The notes beneath the pieces were generated by a model. The model saw nothing but the letters and a program-made list of their open reading frames with translations. It was not told the origin of the DNA and did not search any database. Made by a program: the position numbers and the translations under genes. A stretch of DNA of 64,000 nt from Burkholderiales bacterium. GTDB taxonomy: Bacteria; Pseudomonadota; Gammaproteobacteria; Burkholderiales; Nitrosomonadaceae. Below, one piece after another: positions 51,860-61,698 of the stretch. Location of the stretch: NCBI GenBank assembly GCA_024235795.1, contig JACKLR010000001.1:62001-126000 (forward strand), written 5' to 3'. Numbering within the stretch: position 1 is the first letter of the stretch; each line of letters opens with the position of its first letter.

Positions 51860-53197
51860 ATGACCTGGTACAATAAAGTCGTATGGTCTGAAGGAATGTT
51901 TCTACAGCCCCAGCACCTTCAGCAGCATGACCGCCATGTAGAAAAACTTCTGGAAAACAGAATCAAGCCGTTATTTGGTTATTTCTGGGGTTTCAGCCAC
52001 ATCGAATTGAATTCGGCCACTTTGTCAGAAGGTAAAATTCAATTGAACTCAGCAAGTGGTGTTTTTCCTGATGGAACACCTTTTGACTTTCCACAGATCG
52101 ATTCACCGCCCATTGCTTTAGAAATAGATCCGGAAGACAGGGAAGAACTTATTGTTCTGGCATTACCGATTCGACGCACCGGATCGAAAGAAGTCAATTT
52201 AAATGACAATCAAAACGACAATCTTGCACGCTATGCAATCGAGGAAGCAGAAACTATCGATTCTACAGCACAAGCCATTCAGAATGCCACATTACAAATA
52301 GGAAAACTCCAGTTAAAACTGATGCGAAAAAGTGATCTGACCGATCCCTATACCACACTAGGCATTGCGCACATCACCGAGCGCCGTGCAGATAACCAGT
52401 TAGTACTGAATAAGGAATATATTCCACCGATTTTGCAGGTAAGTGCTAATACAATACTGTCAGAATACCTCTCGGAGATCAACGGATTGCTACATCAGCG
52501 TGGTGAAGCAATCGCCCCTCATATGGATAGGCCCGGTCGCGGCGGTGTTGCTGAAATCGCAGATTTCCTTTTATTGCAAACGATAAATCGTTATGAGCCT
52601 TTATTTAAACATTACGCAGAACACAGCTTACTGCATCCGGAACGACTGTATAGCACATGCCTGAATCTTTCCGGCGAGCTTTCCACCTTTAGTAAAAAAA
52701 GTCGCCGCCCTACAGTGTTTGAAACCTATCAGCATGATGCGCTTTATCAGTGTTTCAAACAACTTATTGATGACCTGCGCGATTCGCTGAACATGGTGAT
52801 TGAAAAAAATGCTATTCCTATTCAGTTACAGGAGCGTCAATACGGAATCCGGGTTGCTATTGTTGAAGACATCAGCTTATTTAAAACGGCCAGCTTTGTT
52901 CTTGCGGTAAACGCCCAACAATCGGCTGAAACCGTACGACTTAATTTCCCAACGCAAACCAGAATTGGCACAGGAGAAAATATTCGAGATCTTGTCAATC
53001 TTGCACTTCCCGGTATTCCGCTCAATGCATTGCCTGTCGCACCGCGACAAATTCCTTTCCATGCAGGGTTCAATTACTTTGAACTGGATAAAGGCAATGA
53101 TATCTGGAAACAGCTTGAGCGCACAGGTGGACTAGCAATACACATCGCCGGAAACTTTCCAGGACTTGAACTGGAACTTTGGGCAATCAAGAATTAG
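51860..53197 (+). CDS. tssK: T6SS baseplate protein TssK
   Basis: 445 residues: VVWSEGMFLQPQHLQQHDRHVEKLLENRIKPLFGYFWGFSHIELNSATLSEGKIQLNSASGVFPDGTPFDFP, the canonical start of TssK (ImpJ). It links the baseplate to the TssL/TssM membrane complex. GGAG lies eight bases before the start. Confidence 0.95.
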   Translation: MTWYNKVVWSEGMFLQPQHLQQHDRHVEKLLENRIKPLFGYFWGFSHIELNSATLSEGKIQLNSASGVFPDGTPFDFPQIDSPPIALEIDPEDREELIVLALPIRRTGSKEVNLNDNQNDNLARYAIEEAETIDSTAQAIQNATLQIGKLQLKLMRKSDLTDPYTTLGIAHITERRADNQLVLNKEYIPPILQVSANTILSEYLSEINGLLHQRGEAIAPHMDRPGRGGVAEIADFLLLQTINRYEPLFKHYAEHSLLHPERLYSTCLNLSGELSTFSKKSRRPTVFETYQHDALYQCFKQLIDDLRDSLNMVIEKNAIPIQLQERQYGIRVAIVEDISLFKTASFVLAVNAQQSAETVRLNFPTQTRIGTGENIRDLVNLALPGIPLNALPVAPRQIPFHAGFNYFELDKGNDIWKQLERTGGLAIHIAGNFPGLELELWAIKN

Positions 53198-53252
53198 AAA
53201 CGCGCTTAGTATTAAAATAAATTTTATCCATGTTTAAATTGTACTGTCAGTT

Positions 53253-54545
53253 ATGAGTCAAGACGATCCATTCTCATCTTCACATTCGGATAGAACCATT
53301 ACGATTCCCACGCCGGGCGGACGGATTCCTTTTCCAGAAAACAGCCATAATGAACAACCGCCATTCCATGACCTGGAATCCAGCATGGAACATGATTTAT
53401 CACTGAGTGGCCTGAATTCGCTCATTGCTGCTGCAAACCCTTTATTTAATCTAATACCGCATCTGCGCACATCTCAACAAGTAGCCAATCTTGCTGAGCT
53501 ACGGGATTTTTTGGCAAAACAGATTCAATCGTTTGAGAGTCGAGCCAGAACAGCAGGCATTGCGCGTGAAAAAATCATACCTGCCCGTTATGCATTATGC
53601 ACATTTCTAGACGAAACAATTGCCTCAACCCCGTGGGGGAGCGGAGAATGGGGCAAATACAGTTTACTTGTCATGTTTCAAAAAGAAGTTTTCGGTGGAG
53701 AAAAATTTTTTCAGCTCATTTCCAAACTGGCCGAAAATCCGGGGAAAAATATCGAGCTTCTGGAGTTCCTATACATATGCCTGGCTTTAGGTTTTGAGGG
53801 ACGGTATCGCATTATGGAAAGAGGCCGGGAACAACTTGAACAGCTTAAAGAAAGACTGATTCAGATTATTCGAAATGAGCGCAATGAATATGAAAAAGAT
53901 TTGTCATTACATTGGCGGGTAGGTACGCATACCCGGCGAAAAATTTTCAGAATTATACCGTTATGGGTGTATTTCGCGTTTTGCAGTGCAACATTGTTGT
54001 TTATCTATTTAGGTTTTAATTATTCACTCAACAATATTTCTGATCCTGTTTTTACCCGCATACAGTCGATACAAGTAAAAATGCCTATTCCAGAAACTGC
54101 TGCCATGCCCGTCGCGACATCGCAACCGCATCTAAGGGAGTTGCTGGCTCATGATATTTCTTCGAATCTATTAGCAGTACACGACGATAATGGACGCAAT
54201 ATTGTCACATTAACAGGCGACAATATCTTCAAATCTGGCAGTTCAACAATTTCCGAAGAATACGTACCTGTCCTCTCACGTGTGGCCGCTGCATTGAACA
54301 CCTTACCCGGAAATATTCGCATTACAGGACATACTGACAATCGCCCTATACGTACCATGCGCTTTCCATCAAACTGGCATCTGTCACAAGAGCGTGCAAA
54401 TTCTGTTATGTCTCTACTGATTAATTTAGGGATTGAGAATAAACGGCTGACCGCAGAAGGTAATGCGGACGCCTATCCGGTAGCATCCAACGACACTGCT
54501 GAAGGCCGTAGTCGCAACCGGCGCGTTGAAATTGATTTGTATTAA
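53253..54545 (+). CDS. tssL: T6SS inner-membrane protein TssL with OmpA-like peptidoglycan-binding domain
   Basis: 430 residues. An N-terminal TssL/DotU cytoplasmic domain (NSLIAAANPLFNLIPHLR..., ARYALCTFLDETIASTPWG, NIELLEFLYICLALGFEGRYRIMERGREQLEQL), one membrane helix (about 233-255), and a periplasmic OmpA_C domain (IRITGHTDNRPIRTMRFPSNWHLSQERANSVMSLLI...SRNRRVEIDLY) that grips peptidoglycan. This is the 'evolved' TssL arrangement, so no separate TagL is needed. Confidence 0.95.
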   Translation: MSQDDPFSSSHSDRTITIPTPGGRIPFPENSHNEQPPFHDLESSMEHDLSLSGLNSLIAAANPLFNLIPHLRTSQQVANLAELRDFLAKQIQSFESRARTAGIAREKIIPARYALCTFLDETIASTPWGSGEWGKYSLLVMFQKEVFGGEKFFQLISKLAENPGKNIELLEFLYICLALGFEGRYRIMERGREQLEQLKERLIQIIRNERNEYEKDLSLHWRVGTHTRRKIFRIIPLWVYFAFCSATLLFIYLGFNYSLNNISDPVFTRIQSIQVKMPIPETAAMPVATSQPHLRELLAHDISSNLLAVHDDNGRNIVTLTGDNIFKSGSSTISEEYVPVLSRVAAALNTLPGNIRITGHTDNRPIRTMRFPSNWHLSQERANSVMSLLINLGIENKRLTAEGNADAYPVASNDTAEGRSRNRRVEIDLY

Positions 54546-54596
54546 CTTGCATCTACATAAAAGACATCCCAGAAACGCAATTATGATATTAGTCAA

Positions 54597-57500
54597 ATGA
54601 AAAAGATTCTTAACATTATGTTTAATCGTTGGACCTTGGCTATTCTTGGTCTGATCGCTGTCAGCCTTCTTATCTGGTTTATTGGTCCGCTATTTGCCGT
54701 AGCCGATTATCATCCCCTTGAATCTGAAGACGCCCGTTTTCTGTTAATCGGCCTCATAGTATTGTTTTATATTGCCAAACATTTATGGACCTTTATTAAA
54801 GCAAAAAACTTGAATAAAAAGCTGATGGACGGCCTTTTGCAGCAGTCAGCACCCCAACCACAAGAAAATGAAGCCGGAGCAGAAGAAATTGCCGTATTGC
54901 ATAAGCGTTTTGAAGAAGCGGTCAATATTTTAAAAAAAACAAACAAGCTAGGAAAAAAAGAAAAGTCGGGTGTTTTCTCGCTGCTGTCACGCCAGTATCT
55001 TTACGAGCTCCCATGGTATATTTTTATTGGACCACCAGGATCAGGAAAAACCACTGCGCTAATAAATTCCGGCCTCCAGTTTCCATTGGCTGAACATTTT
55101 GGCAAAGATAAAATCGGTGGAATCGGCGGCACACGTAATTGTGACTGGTGGTTTACCAATGAAGCTGTCTTGATCGACACTGCTGGACGCTATACAACCC
55201 ATGAAAGTGATCAAGCCGTTGACAGTTCCGCTTGGACAGGTTTTTTAGATTTACTCAAGAAGTATCGTCCCCGCCGCCCGATCAATGGTGTCATTGTTAC
55301 CATCAGCGTTTCAGATTTACTACAGCAGAATGCACTCCAGCGTGAAAAACAGGCCAATGAAATCAGAAAACGTATACAAGAGCTCTATTCTGAATTGAAT
55401 ATACAATTCCCCATTTATATTCTAGTAACCAAAACAGATCTGCTTGCCGGTTTTATGGAATTTTTTGGAAGACTAGGCAAGGACGAACGCGCACAAGTAT
55501 GGGGGACTTCGTTCAAGCTGACCGAAGATGAAAGCCAACATCCACTCTCCAACTATGTTGCTGAATTTACCGCCCTCGAAAAAAGGCTTAACGACAGGTT
55601 AATCTTTACCCTGCAAGAAGAAAGAGATATTCAGAAACGCGCTTTATTGTACTTGTTCCCGCAACAGTTCAGCAATCTGAAGAACACACTGGAAGAATAT
55701 CTGAATCAGATTTTTTCGCCATCACGCTACGAACAACAACCATTGTTGCGCGGTATTTACTTTACAAGTGGTACGCAAACTGGCAATCCTATTGACCGGA
55801 TGATGGGCAATCTCGCACAGGCACTCAACCTTGGCAACAAATTAATTTCACCGCTACGGCCCAGTGGTAAAAGCTTTTTCCTTACCCGTCTGCTTAAAGA
55901 AGTCATTTTTACTGAATCGGAGCTTGCCGGCACGAATCAACGCTGGGAACGAAAACAATCCTCAGTACAATGGATTATCTTTACTGTCGGTATTTTACTG
56001 GCACTCGGCATGAGTGCAGCCTGGACACTGAGTTATGTCAAAAACAAAGCCTATATTACAGCGGTAGAAGACAAAATCAACATTGTTTCCTCCGAAGTTG
56101 AAGGCTTACCGCAAATGCAGAATATCAACATCGTCAATTTGTTGCCTACATTGCGTTCGGTTCAGGAACTCACCAGGGTTTCAAGCAGTTATGATGGTTC
56201 AACTCCAATTGATATGCGTTTTGGCCTCTATCAAGGGGAGAAACTTTCCGCCGCCTCAAATAATGCCTATTATCGACTATTGCAGGACACATTTCTGCTT
56301 CAGTTGATTTTACGACTCGAATACCTGTTGAACTATACAAGCCGGAATGACCCCGAGCTTTTATATGAAGCACTCAAAGCCTATATCATGCTGCATGATG
56401 CCAAGCATTTCGATGCAATTGCGTTGAAAGCATTTATAATAATGGATTGGGAAACAAATTTTCCACATGAATTGACTAAGGAGCAGTATCATTTACTGGA
56501 GCATCATTTAAACAATTTGTTCAGTAGAGGCGCACCCACGCCTCCCATACGCATAAATGAACAGATTGTTAAAAGCGTTCGTGACATTCTGTCTCAGACC
56601 CCTATCGCTCACCGTATCTATAATCGTCTAAAACGGCAAAATATTGGCATTGATCTTCCGGAATTCACCATACTGAAAGCAGTTGGCCCCTCTGCATCGC
56701 TTGTTTTTTCACGTAGAAGCGGGAGATCACTTAATCAGGGCGTTCCGGGTCTATATACTTATGAAGGTTATTACAGTACCTTTTTCCAAGTTTCCAAAGA
56801 AGTAGCCGAGCAATTAAAAGATGAAGCAAAATGGGTGTTGCAACCTGATATACAAGATAACCGTAGACTGTCCATCCATTTTATGGAAGATCAATTACTG
56901 GATGAGGTCAGACGCTTATACCTCCAAGACTATGCACGAACATGGGAAATATTTATAGAGGATATCAGGCTCATACATTCCAATTCATTACAAGAAAGCA
57001 TCGATATTACAAGATTACTCTCGGCTAACGACTCACCCTTGGTCTTGTTACTCAAATCGATTGTTAAAGAGGTCACACTGGTAAAAATTGATGAAACTGA
57101 GAAAGATGTTTTCGACAGAGCAACAGACAGCGTCAGAAATACTAGCGAAAGGCTTAGACGCCTTATTGGACAAGGCGAAAACAGGCCATCAACGGCAGCG
57201 CTTGTTTCAAGACCCGAAAACATAGTGGATGATCGCTTTAACGATTTGAGAAACATTGTTTCCGCTCCCAATCCTGGACAACCGGCACCGATTGAATCCA
57301 TTGTATCCCAAATTAATGAACTCTATATGTTACTAACTTCAACTGAAATAGCATTGAAAAGCGGGACTACCCCACCTTCAAGCGAAGTTACCAACAAAAT
57401 AAAAGCAGATGCCAACAAAACACCTGAACCGATACGTTCCATGCTGACAACATTATCAACAGGCGGAATCAGCCAGGCACTGGGAGAAAAACGCGCCAAC

Positions 57501-58202
57501 CTTAATCAGGCGCTTTTTGCCAACGTTACCGATTTTTGCCGCAAAGCTATCAATAATCGCTATCCATTCCAAAAAGATAGCGCAGATGATGTTACACCGG
57601 ATGATTTTTCAAGAATTTTTTCATCTGGTGGGTTGATCGACAGTTTCTTTCAAAATTATCTTTCGCAATATGTCGACATCACAAGACAAACTTGGCGATT
57701 CCGTAATGTTGGTGATGCCAGTATGGGCACGGCCTCCAAAGATTTACAACAGTTTCAACGCGCAAAAATTATTCAAGATGTATTCTTTCAAGGCAGCGGC
57801 AATAAAGCCGGCATGGAATTAACATTTAAGCCTATAGACATGGACGCGTCCATTACACAATTTATCCTCGATATTGATGGACAATTGGTTAAATACAGTC
57901 ACGGACCCCAAATACCGGTTACTGTCCAGTGGCCTGGTACCCGCGGCAGTTCGCAAGTTAGATTACAGATATCCCTCGCCGATACCGGGTCCAGTTTGAC
58001 TGGCCAAGTTTTTGAAGGCCCTTGGGCGCTATTCCGGATGTTTGACAAATTACAGATCGCGCGATCAAACCAGCCGGACAAATTCATCGTTAACTTTAAT
58101 ATCGAAAACCGAAAAATTCAATTTGAAGTCAGCGCAAACAGTGTACTGAATCCTTTCCGTTTGCAGGAACTCGAGCAGTTTAATTGTCCTGCAAAGCTGT
58201 AA
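54597..58202 (+). CDS. tssM: T6SS inner-membrane protein TssM (IcmF-like)
   Basis: 1201 residues. Two N-terminal membrane helices (about 10-35, 48-65), an ATPase-like domain with Walker A GPPGSGKT at 145-152 and DTAGRYTTHESDQ, a third membrane helix (WIIFTVGILLALGMSAAWTL), then a long periplasmic part ending in the TssJ-contacting region (VTVQWPGTRGSSQVRLQISL, FEGPWALFRMFDKLQ). It spans the envelope channel with TssL and TssJ. Its stop overlaps the ATG of tagF by one base. Confidence 0.96.
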   Translation: MKKILNIMFNRWTLAILGLIAVSLLIWFIGPLFAVADYHPLESEDARFLLIGLIVLFYIAKHLWTFIKAKNLNKKLMDGLLQQSAPQPQENEAGAEEIAVLHKRFEEAVNILKKTNKLGKKEKSGVFSLLSRQYLYELPWYIFIGPPGSGKTTALINSGLQFPLAEHFGKDKIGGIGGTRNCDWWFTNEAVLIDTAGRYTTHESDQAVDSSAWTGFLDLLKKYRPRRPINGVIVTISVSDLLQQNALQREKQANEIRKRIQELYSELNIQFPIYILVTKTDLLAGFMEFFGRLGKDERAQVWGTSFKLTEDESQHPLSNYVAEFTALEKRLNDRLIFTLQEERDIQKRALLYLFPQQFSNLKNTLEEYLNQIFSPSRYEQQPLLRGIYFTSGTQTGNPIDRMMGNLAQALNLGNKLISPLRPSGKSFFLTRLLKEVIFTESELAGTNQRWERKQSSVQWIIFTVGILLALGMSAAWTLSYVKNKAYITAVEDKINIVSSEVEGLPQMQNINIVNLLPTLRSVQELTRVSSSYDGSTPIDMRFGLYQGEKLSAASNNAYYRLLQDTFLLQLILRLEYLLNYTSRNDPELLYEALKAYIMLHDAKHFDAIALKAFIIMDWETNFPHELTKEQYHLLEHHLNNLFSRGAPTPPIRINEQIVKSVRDILSQTPIAHRIYNRLKRQNIGIDLPEFTILKAVGPSASLVFSRRSGRSLNQGVPGLYTYEGYYSTFFQVSKEVAEQLKDEAKWVLQPDIQDNRRLSIHFMEDQLLDEVRRLYLQDYARTWEIFIEDIRLIHSNSLQESIDITRLLSANDSPLVLLLKSIVKEVTLVKIDETEKDVFDRATDSVRNTSERLRRLIGQGENRPSTAALVSRPENIVDDRFNDLRNIVSAPNPGQPAPIESIVSQINELYMLLTSTEIALKSGTTPPSSEVTNKIKADANKTPEPIRSMLTTLSTGGISQALGEKRANLNQALFANVTDFCRKAINNRYPFQKDSADDVTPDDFSRIFSSGGLIDSFFQNYLSQYVDITRQTWRFRNVGDASMGTASKDLQQFQRAKIIQDVFFQGSGNKAGMELTFKPIDMDASITQFILDIDGQLVKYSHGPQIPVTVQWPGTRGSSQVRLQISLADTGSSLTGQVFEGPWALFRMFDKLQIARSNQPDKFIVNFNIENRKIQFEVSANSVLNPFRLQELEQFNCPAKL

Positions 58203-58942
58203 TGGATAGCACTCTCGTGCCAGGTTGGTATGGCAAAATGCCAGCAAGAGGTGATTTTTCGTCTCGGCGCCTACCCACTGAATTTATTCAGTTCTGGGAT
58301 ACCTGGCTGCAAAACGCCATCATTACCAGCCGTGCCCAGTTAGGTGAACACTGGTTAAATCTATATTTGAATTGCCCGGTCTGGCGCTTTATCCTGATGC
58401 CAAAATTATATAATCAGTGTATCTGGACAGGTATTTTAATGCCCAGTGTCGATAAAGTTGGCAGATACTTTCCATTGACTATTGCTATACAGTTGAAAGT
58501 TTCGCCTGGAATTTTAACAACCATCATCAATGCACAGAACTGGTTCAATGACATTGAGCAACTGGCATTAAGATCACTGAATACTGATTTCTCGCCGGAG
58601 AATCTGGATCAGAATCTTGTGAAATACCCATTCCCAACTAACGAAATCAATCCCTCACCAACAACTTCAATCCAGGAATTCATGCTTTGGTGGGAATCGG
58701 ATTCCGATAATCGACTTGGCTTGAACGATAAAGTACAGCAGCTAGTCATCGAAGATATGCCTTTATTTTTCTCGTTTATGATGGAATACCAATTTACGCA
58801 GTTGGGATCGCAAAAGAGTATTTGGTGGCATGAATCATCAGTATCCAAAGCAACACACTTAAAATGTTTTACCGGTCTTCCTGAAACCGATCATTTTGTT
58901 ACCTTATTAAGAGGTGATGATTCCCAGTCAATTAATCCATAA
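58202..58942 (+). CDS. tagF: T6SS regulator TagF
   Basis: 246 residues from ATG 58202 (TAATG overlap with tssM); an upstream TTG at 58184 is in frame but less likely. VPGWYGKMPARGDFSSRRLPTEFIQFWDTWLQNAI is the TagF start; WRFILMPKLYNQCIWTGILMPSVDKVGRYFPLTIA follows. In Pseudomonas TagF represses assembly of the system post-translationally and is relieved through the Thr-kinase/FHA pathway; kinases follow here. The PppA-like phosphatase domain found fused in some homologues is absent. Confidence 0.94.
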   Translation: MDSTLVPGWYGKMPARGDFSSRRLPTEFIQFWDTWLQNAIITSRAQLGEHWLNLYLNCPVWRFILMPKLYNQCIWTGILMPSVDKVGRYFPLTIAIQLKVSPGILTTIINAQNWFNDIEQLALRSLNTDFSPENLDQNLVKYPFPTNEINPSPTTSIQEFMLWWESDSDNRLGLNDKVQQLVIEDMPLFFSFMMEYQFTQLGSQKSIWWHESSVSKATHLKCFTGLPETDHFVTLLRGDDSQSINP

Positions 58943-59031
58943 ATTTCTGTTAAAGTTGCATTTTTTGAATTTGTCCTTTTCAAGTAAATGCGAATTTGCC
59001 AAAATTCATAGATCCTGTGCGCTGAAAGATT

Positions 59032-60921
59032 ATGAACACCGAAAAGTCTCAAGATAACGAACAAACGGTTCTGGTATCAGAGAAAGTCATAACTACACTG
59101 CCAGTTGGAACAGTGCTGGAAGAGTTTGAGATTCTTGGTGTGATTGGCCAAGGTGGTTTTGGTATTGTCTACCGAGCTTTAGATCGTTCTTTGGAACGGG
59201 AAGTTGCACTCAAAGAATATATGCCGACAGGTTTTGCCGTACGTGAAACAGGCTCAACAGTTGTTAAATCAATCCAACATCTGGACACTTTCGAAGTGGG
59301 CATGCGTAGCTTTATTAATGAAGCGAAATTACTCGCAAAATTTCATCACCCTGCACTATTGAATGTTTACCGTTTTTTTGAAGCCAACGGCACAGCATAT
59401 ATGGCCATGCCGCTTTATGAAAATCCAACTTTTAAAGAATATTTAGAACAATTACAGGAACCGCCTGATGAGAACTGGCTTAAATCGCTTCTGAAGCACC
59501 TACTCGAAGCACTGGCAGTCATACATGCCGAGAACTGTTATCACCGTGACATTTCACCTGACAATATTCTAATCCTTAACAATGGCAAACCCTTATTACT
59601 TGATTTTGGCGCTGCACGCCATGTTATTCAGGATAGATCGCACATTCCAACCACCATTTTCAAAGCGGGTTATGCGCCAATTGAACAGTGTGGCGAAATA
59701 GAATCACAAGCGTCTAAACAAGGAGCATGGACTGATTTTTATGCTTTAGGGGCAGTAATTTACTTCGCAATCATGGGGAAAAAACCGGTTTCAGCCATTG
59801 CACGCGCATTGCATGATCCACTCGAGCCGCTTGCAACCCTTAAACCATTACAAAAAAAATACAGCCAGAATTTTCTTTATGCTATCGATCAATCACTTGC
59901 ATTCAACCCCGCAGACCGTCCGCAAAATGTTGAAGCGTTCAGGAAACTGCTAGGACTTACCAGTGAAACCGAATCCAATCCTTCAAATGAAAAGCAGGCT
60001 AATCAAAAAAAGCCAAGTAAATTTCCTGTTTTTTTAAGCATTTCTCTGATTACCGCAGTTTCAATTGGCATATGGTTTGGTATGAAAGGTGAACTGGATG
60101 TTTCTTTTTCTGATAATTCAGAAATCATCAACCGCACCTTAAATGAGGCGCAAGATTGTTTGCAGCATGCAAAATTTGAATGCGCCTTTGCAAAAATTGA
60201 TACGGTTCTGGATATTGACCCCGATAACCCACATGCCCAAAAGTTATATGATAATGCCCGCAGCATTCATAGTGAAATCCAGAAAAATATTTCGGATGCA
60301 GATATATGCTTAAAGCAAGCACAGTTTGACTGTGTCATAAACAAAACTGAGCGTGTTCTACAACGTGATCCAGAAAATCTGCATGCAAAGACATTGCGTA
60401 GTAAAGCAAAGACTCAAAACGCACAAGATATAAAACGCCGCAATACGTTAGCGACCGCAGATGAATGCCTCAAAAAGAATGACTATGAATGCGCCCTTTC
60501 TTTAACCGATATGATTCTAATCGATGATCCTGAAAACGAAACGGCAAAACAAATACAAAATGTCATTGCGGAAAAAGAAGATGAAATAGACACCACTCTA
60601 CAGCTTGCTGAAAATTGTTTAAAAAAATCCCAATTTGCTTGTGTCAAAAAACAACTAAATAAAGTTTTCAACTTGGACCCCGAAAATGCCCAAGCTCAGG
60701 CCCTTGAAAATCGGTTTAGAATTTCACAGCAACAATTCCAGACTATCCAGAAAAATTTGCTTGACGCTGAAACTTGTCTCAAAACAGCCCAATATGAATG
60801 TGCAATCTCAAAAGCTGAAGTTGTTTTAAACTTTTCACCGGGTAACAGGCAAGCGAACAACCTTCGTAATGCGGCAAAAGAGAAACAACTTGAAGCCTGG
60901 AAAAATTCGGTAATTGAATAA
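59032..60921 (+). CDS. PpkA-type Ser/Thr kinase with Cys-paired repeats in the periplasmic domain
   Basis: 629 residues. Kinase domain about 30-310: glycine loop GQGGFG (39-44), Lys61 in VALKEY, HRDISPDN (171-178), DFG (191-193). A membrane helix (about 331-350) separates a C-terminal periplasmic part of five TPR-like repeats, each containing C-L-x6-C (CLQHAKFEC, CLKQAQFDC, CLKKNDYEC, CLKKSQFAC, CLKTAQYEC) and ending DPxNxxA. The cysteine pair in every repeat, C-x7-C, would probably form disulfides. PpkA-like kinases phosphorylate FHA proteins to trigger T6SS assembly upon envelope perturbation. It lies 89 bp after tagF. Confidence 0.92.
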   Translation: MNTEKSQDNEQTVLVSEKVITTLPVGTVLEEFEILGVIGQGGFGIVYRALDRSLEREVALKEYMPTGFAVRETGSTVVKSIQHLDTFEVGMRSFINEAKLLAKFHHPALLNVYRFFEANGTAYMAMPLYENPTFKEYLEQLQEPPDENWLKSLLKHLLEALAVIHAENCYHRDISPDNILILNNGKPLLLDFGAARHVIQDRSHIPTTIFKAGYAPIEQCGEIESQASKQGAWTDFYALGAVIYFAIMGKKPVSAIARALHDPLEPLATLKPLQKKYSQNFLYAIDQSLAFNPADRPQNVEAFRKLLGLTSETESNPSNEKQANQKKPSKFPVFLSISLITAVSIGIWFGMKGELDVSFSDNSEIINRTLNEAQDCLQHAKFECAFAKIDTVLDIDPDNPHAQKLYDNARSIHSEIQKNISDADICLKQAQFDCVINKTERVLQRDPENLHAKTLRSKAKTQNAQDIKRRNTLATADECLKKNDYECALSLTDMILIDDPENETAKQIQNVIAEKEDEIDTTLQLAENCLKKSQFACVKKQLNKVFNLDPENAQAQALENRFRISQQQFQTIQKNLLDAETCLKTAQYECAISKAEVVLNFSPGNRQANNLRNAAKEKQLEAWKNSVIE

Positions 60922-60939
60922 ATGTCGATTGGGGGAAAA

Positions 60940-61629
60940 ATGAAAATCTTACAATACAGAAACAAATTAATATGTATTTTACTCATCATGTTTACCTTCA
61001 TGGGCTGTGCTGCTACTAGCGATCACGAAGGCAAATTGATCGGTGCTGGAGTTGGCGCCGGGCTTGGTGCGCTGATAGCTGAAGCAGCTGGTCTTGATCC
61101 TGCCCTCGGCGCTGCAATTGGAGCCGGCGCAGGACTTCTGGCTGGCGCCATATATGATTACAATGTTAAACAAACCAAACAAGCACCGGAAGTCGAAGAA
61201 GATTACAAAAATAAACATAATGGCCAATTACCCGCAGAAACGATAATTACCCATTATTCCACACGCACAGATCCTTCAAGCGTGGTTAAAAGAGGCAGTG
61301 AACTGAATTTTTATTCGGATATAGAAGTTATTAAAGGAACAAATGTCTATGCAAGGCAAGATGCAGTTCAGGAAGAACTGATTATCTACAACGACCCACA
61401 AGGACTAGAACCCATAAAAAGTAAAAAAGATGTCGATATTGACCCGAATCATTCTGGTGCATATGAAACCAAATTGGCTTTTAAATTCAGGCCTGATGAC
61501 AATCTCAACCAGGGTCATTATGATTACAAAAAGATTCTATATTTGAATAACGCACCGGTAAGAGAAGTTGACGGACGTTTTCAGGTCGTCTTTCACAATC
61601 AACTGTTAAAAATTGTTTTTCTCGAATAA
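60940..61629 (+). CDS. Glycine-zipper lipoprotein between two kinases (unknown)
   Basis: ATG 60940 is preferred: GGGGG lies just before it. The 229-residue protein has a lipoprotein signal (ICILLIMFTFMGC), then a glycine-zipper helix pair (LIGAGVGAGLGALIAEAAGLDPALGAAIGAGAGLLAGAIYD) typical of YMGG/Rick_17kDa-type envelope lipoproteins, and a beta-rich C-terminal half (IITHYSTRTDPSSVVKRGSELNFYSDIEVIKG). It may sense or transmit envelope changes to the neighbouring kinases, similar in position to TagQRST components, but it is not one of those families by sequence. Confidence 0.8.
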   Translation: MKILQYRNKLICILLIMFTFMGCAATSDHEGKLIGAGVGAGLGALIAEAAGLDPALGAAIGAGAGLLAGAIYDYNVKQTKQAPEVEEDYKNKHNGQLPAETIITHYSTRTDPSSVVKRGSELNFYSDIEVIKGTNVYARQDAVQEELIIYNDPQGLEPIKSKKDVDIDPNHSGAYETKLAFKFRPDDNLNQGHYDYKKILYLNNAPVREVDGRFQVVFHNQLLKIVFLE

Positions 61630-61698
61630 ATTTATTTTTATGAAAATTCTGCAGTTACCACCAGTAATTTGTTTGTTAATAATTTAATAGTTTTTTTT

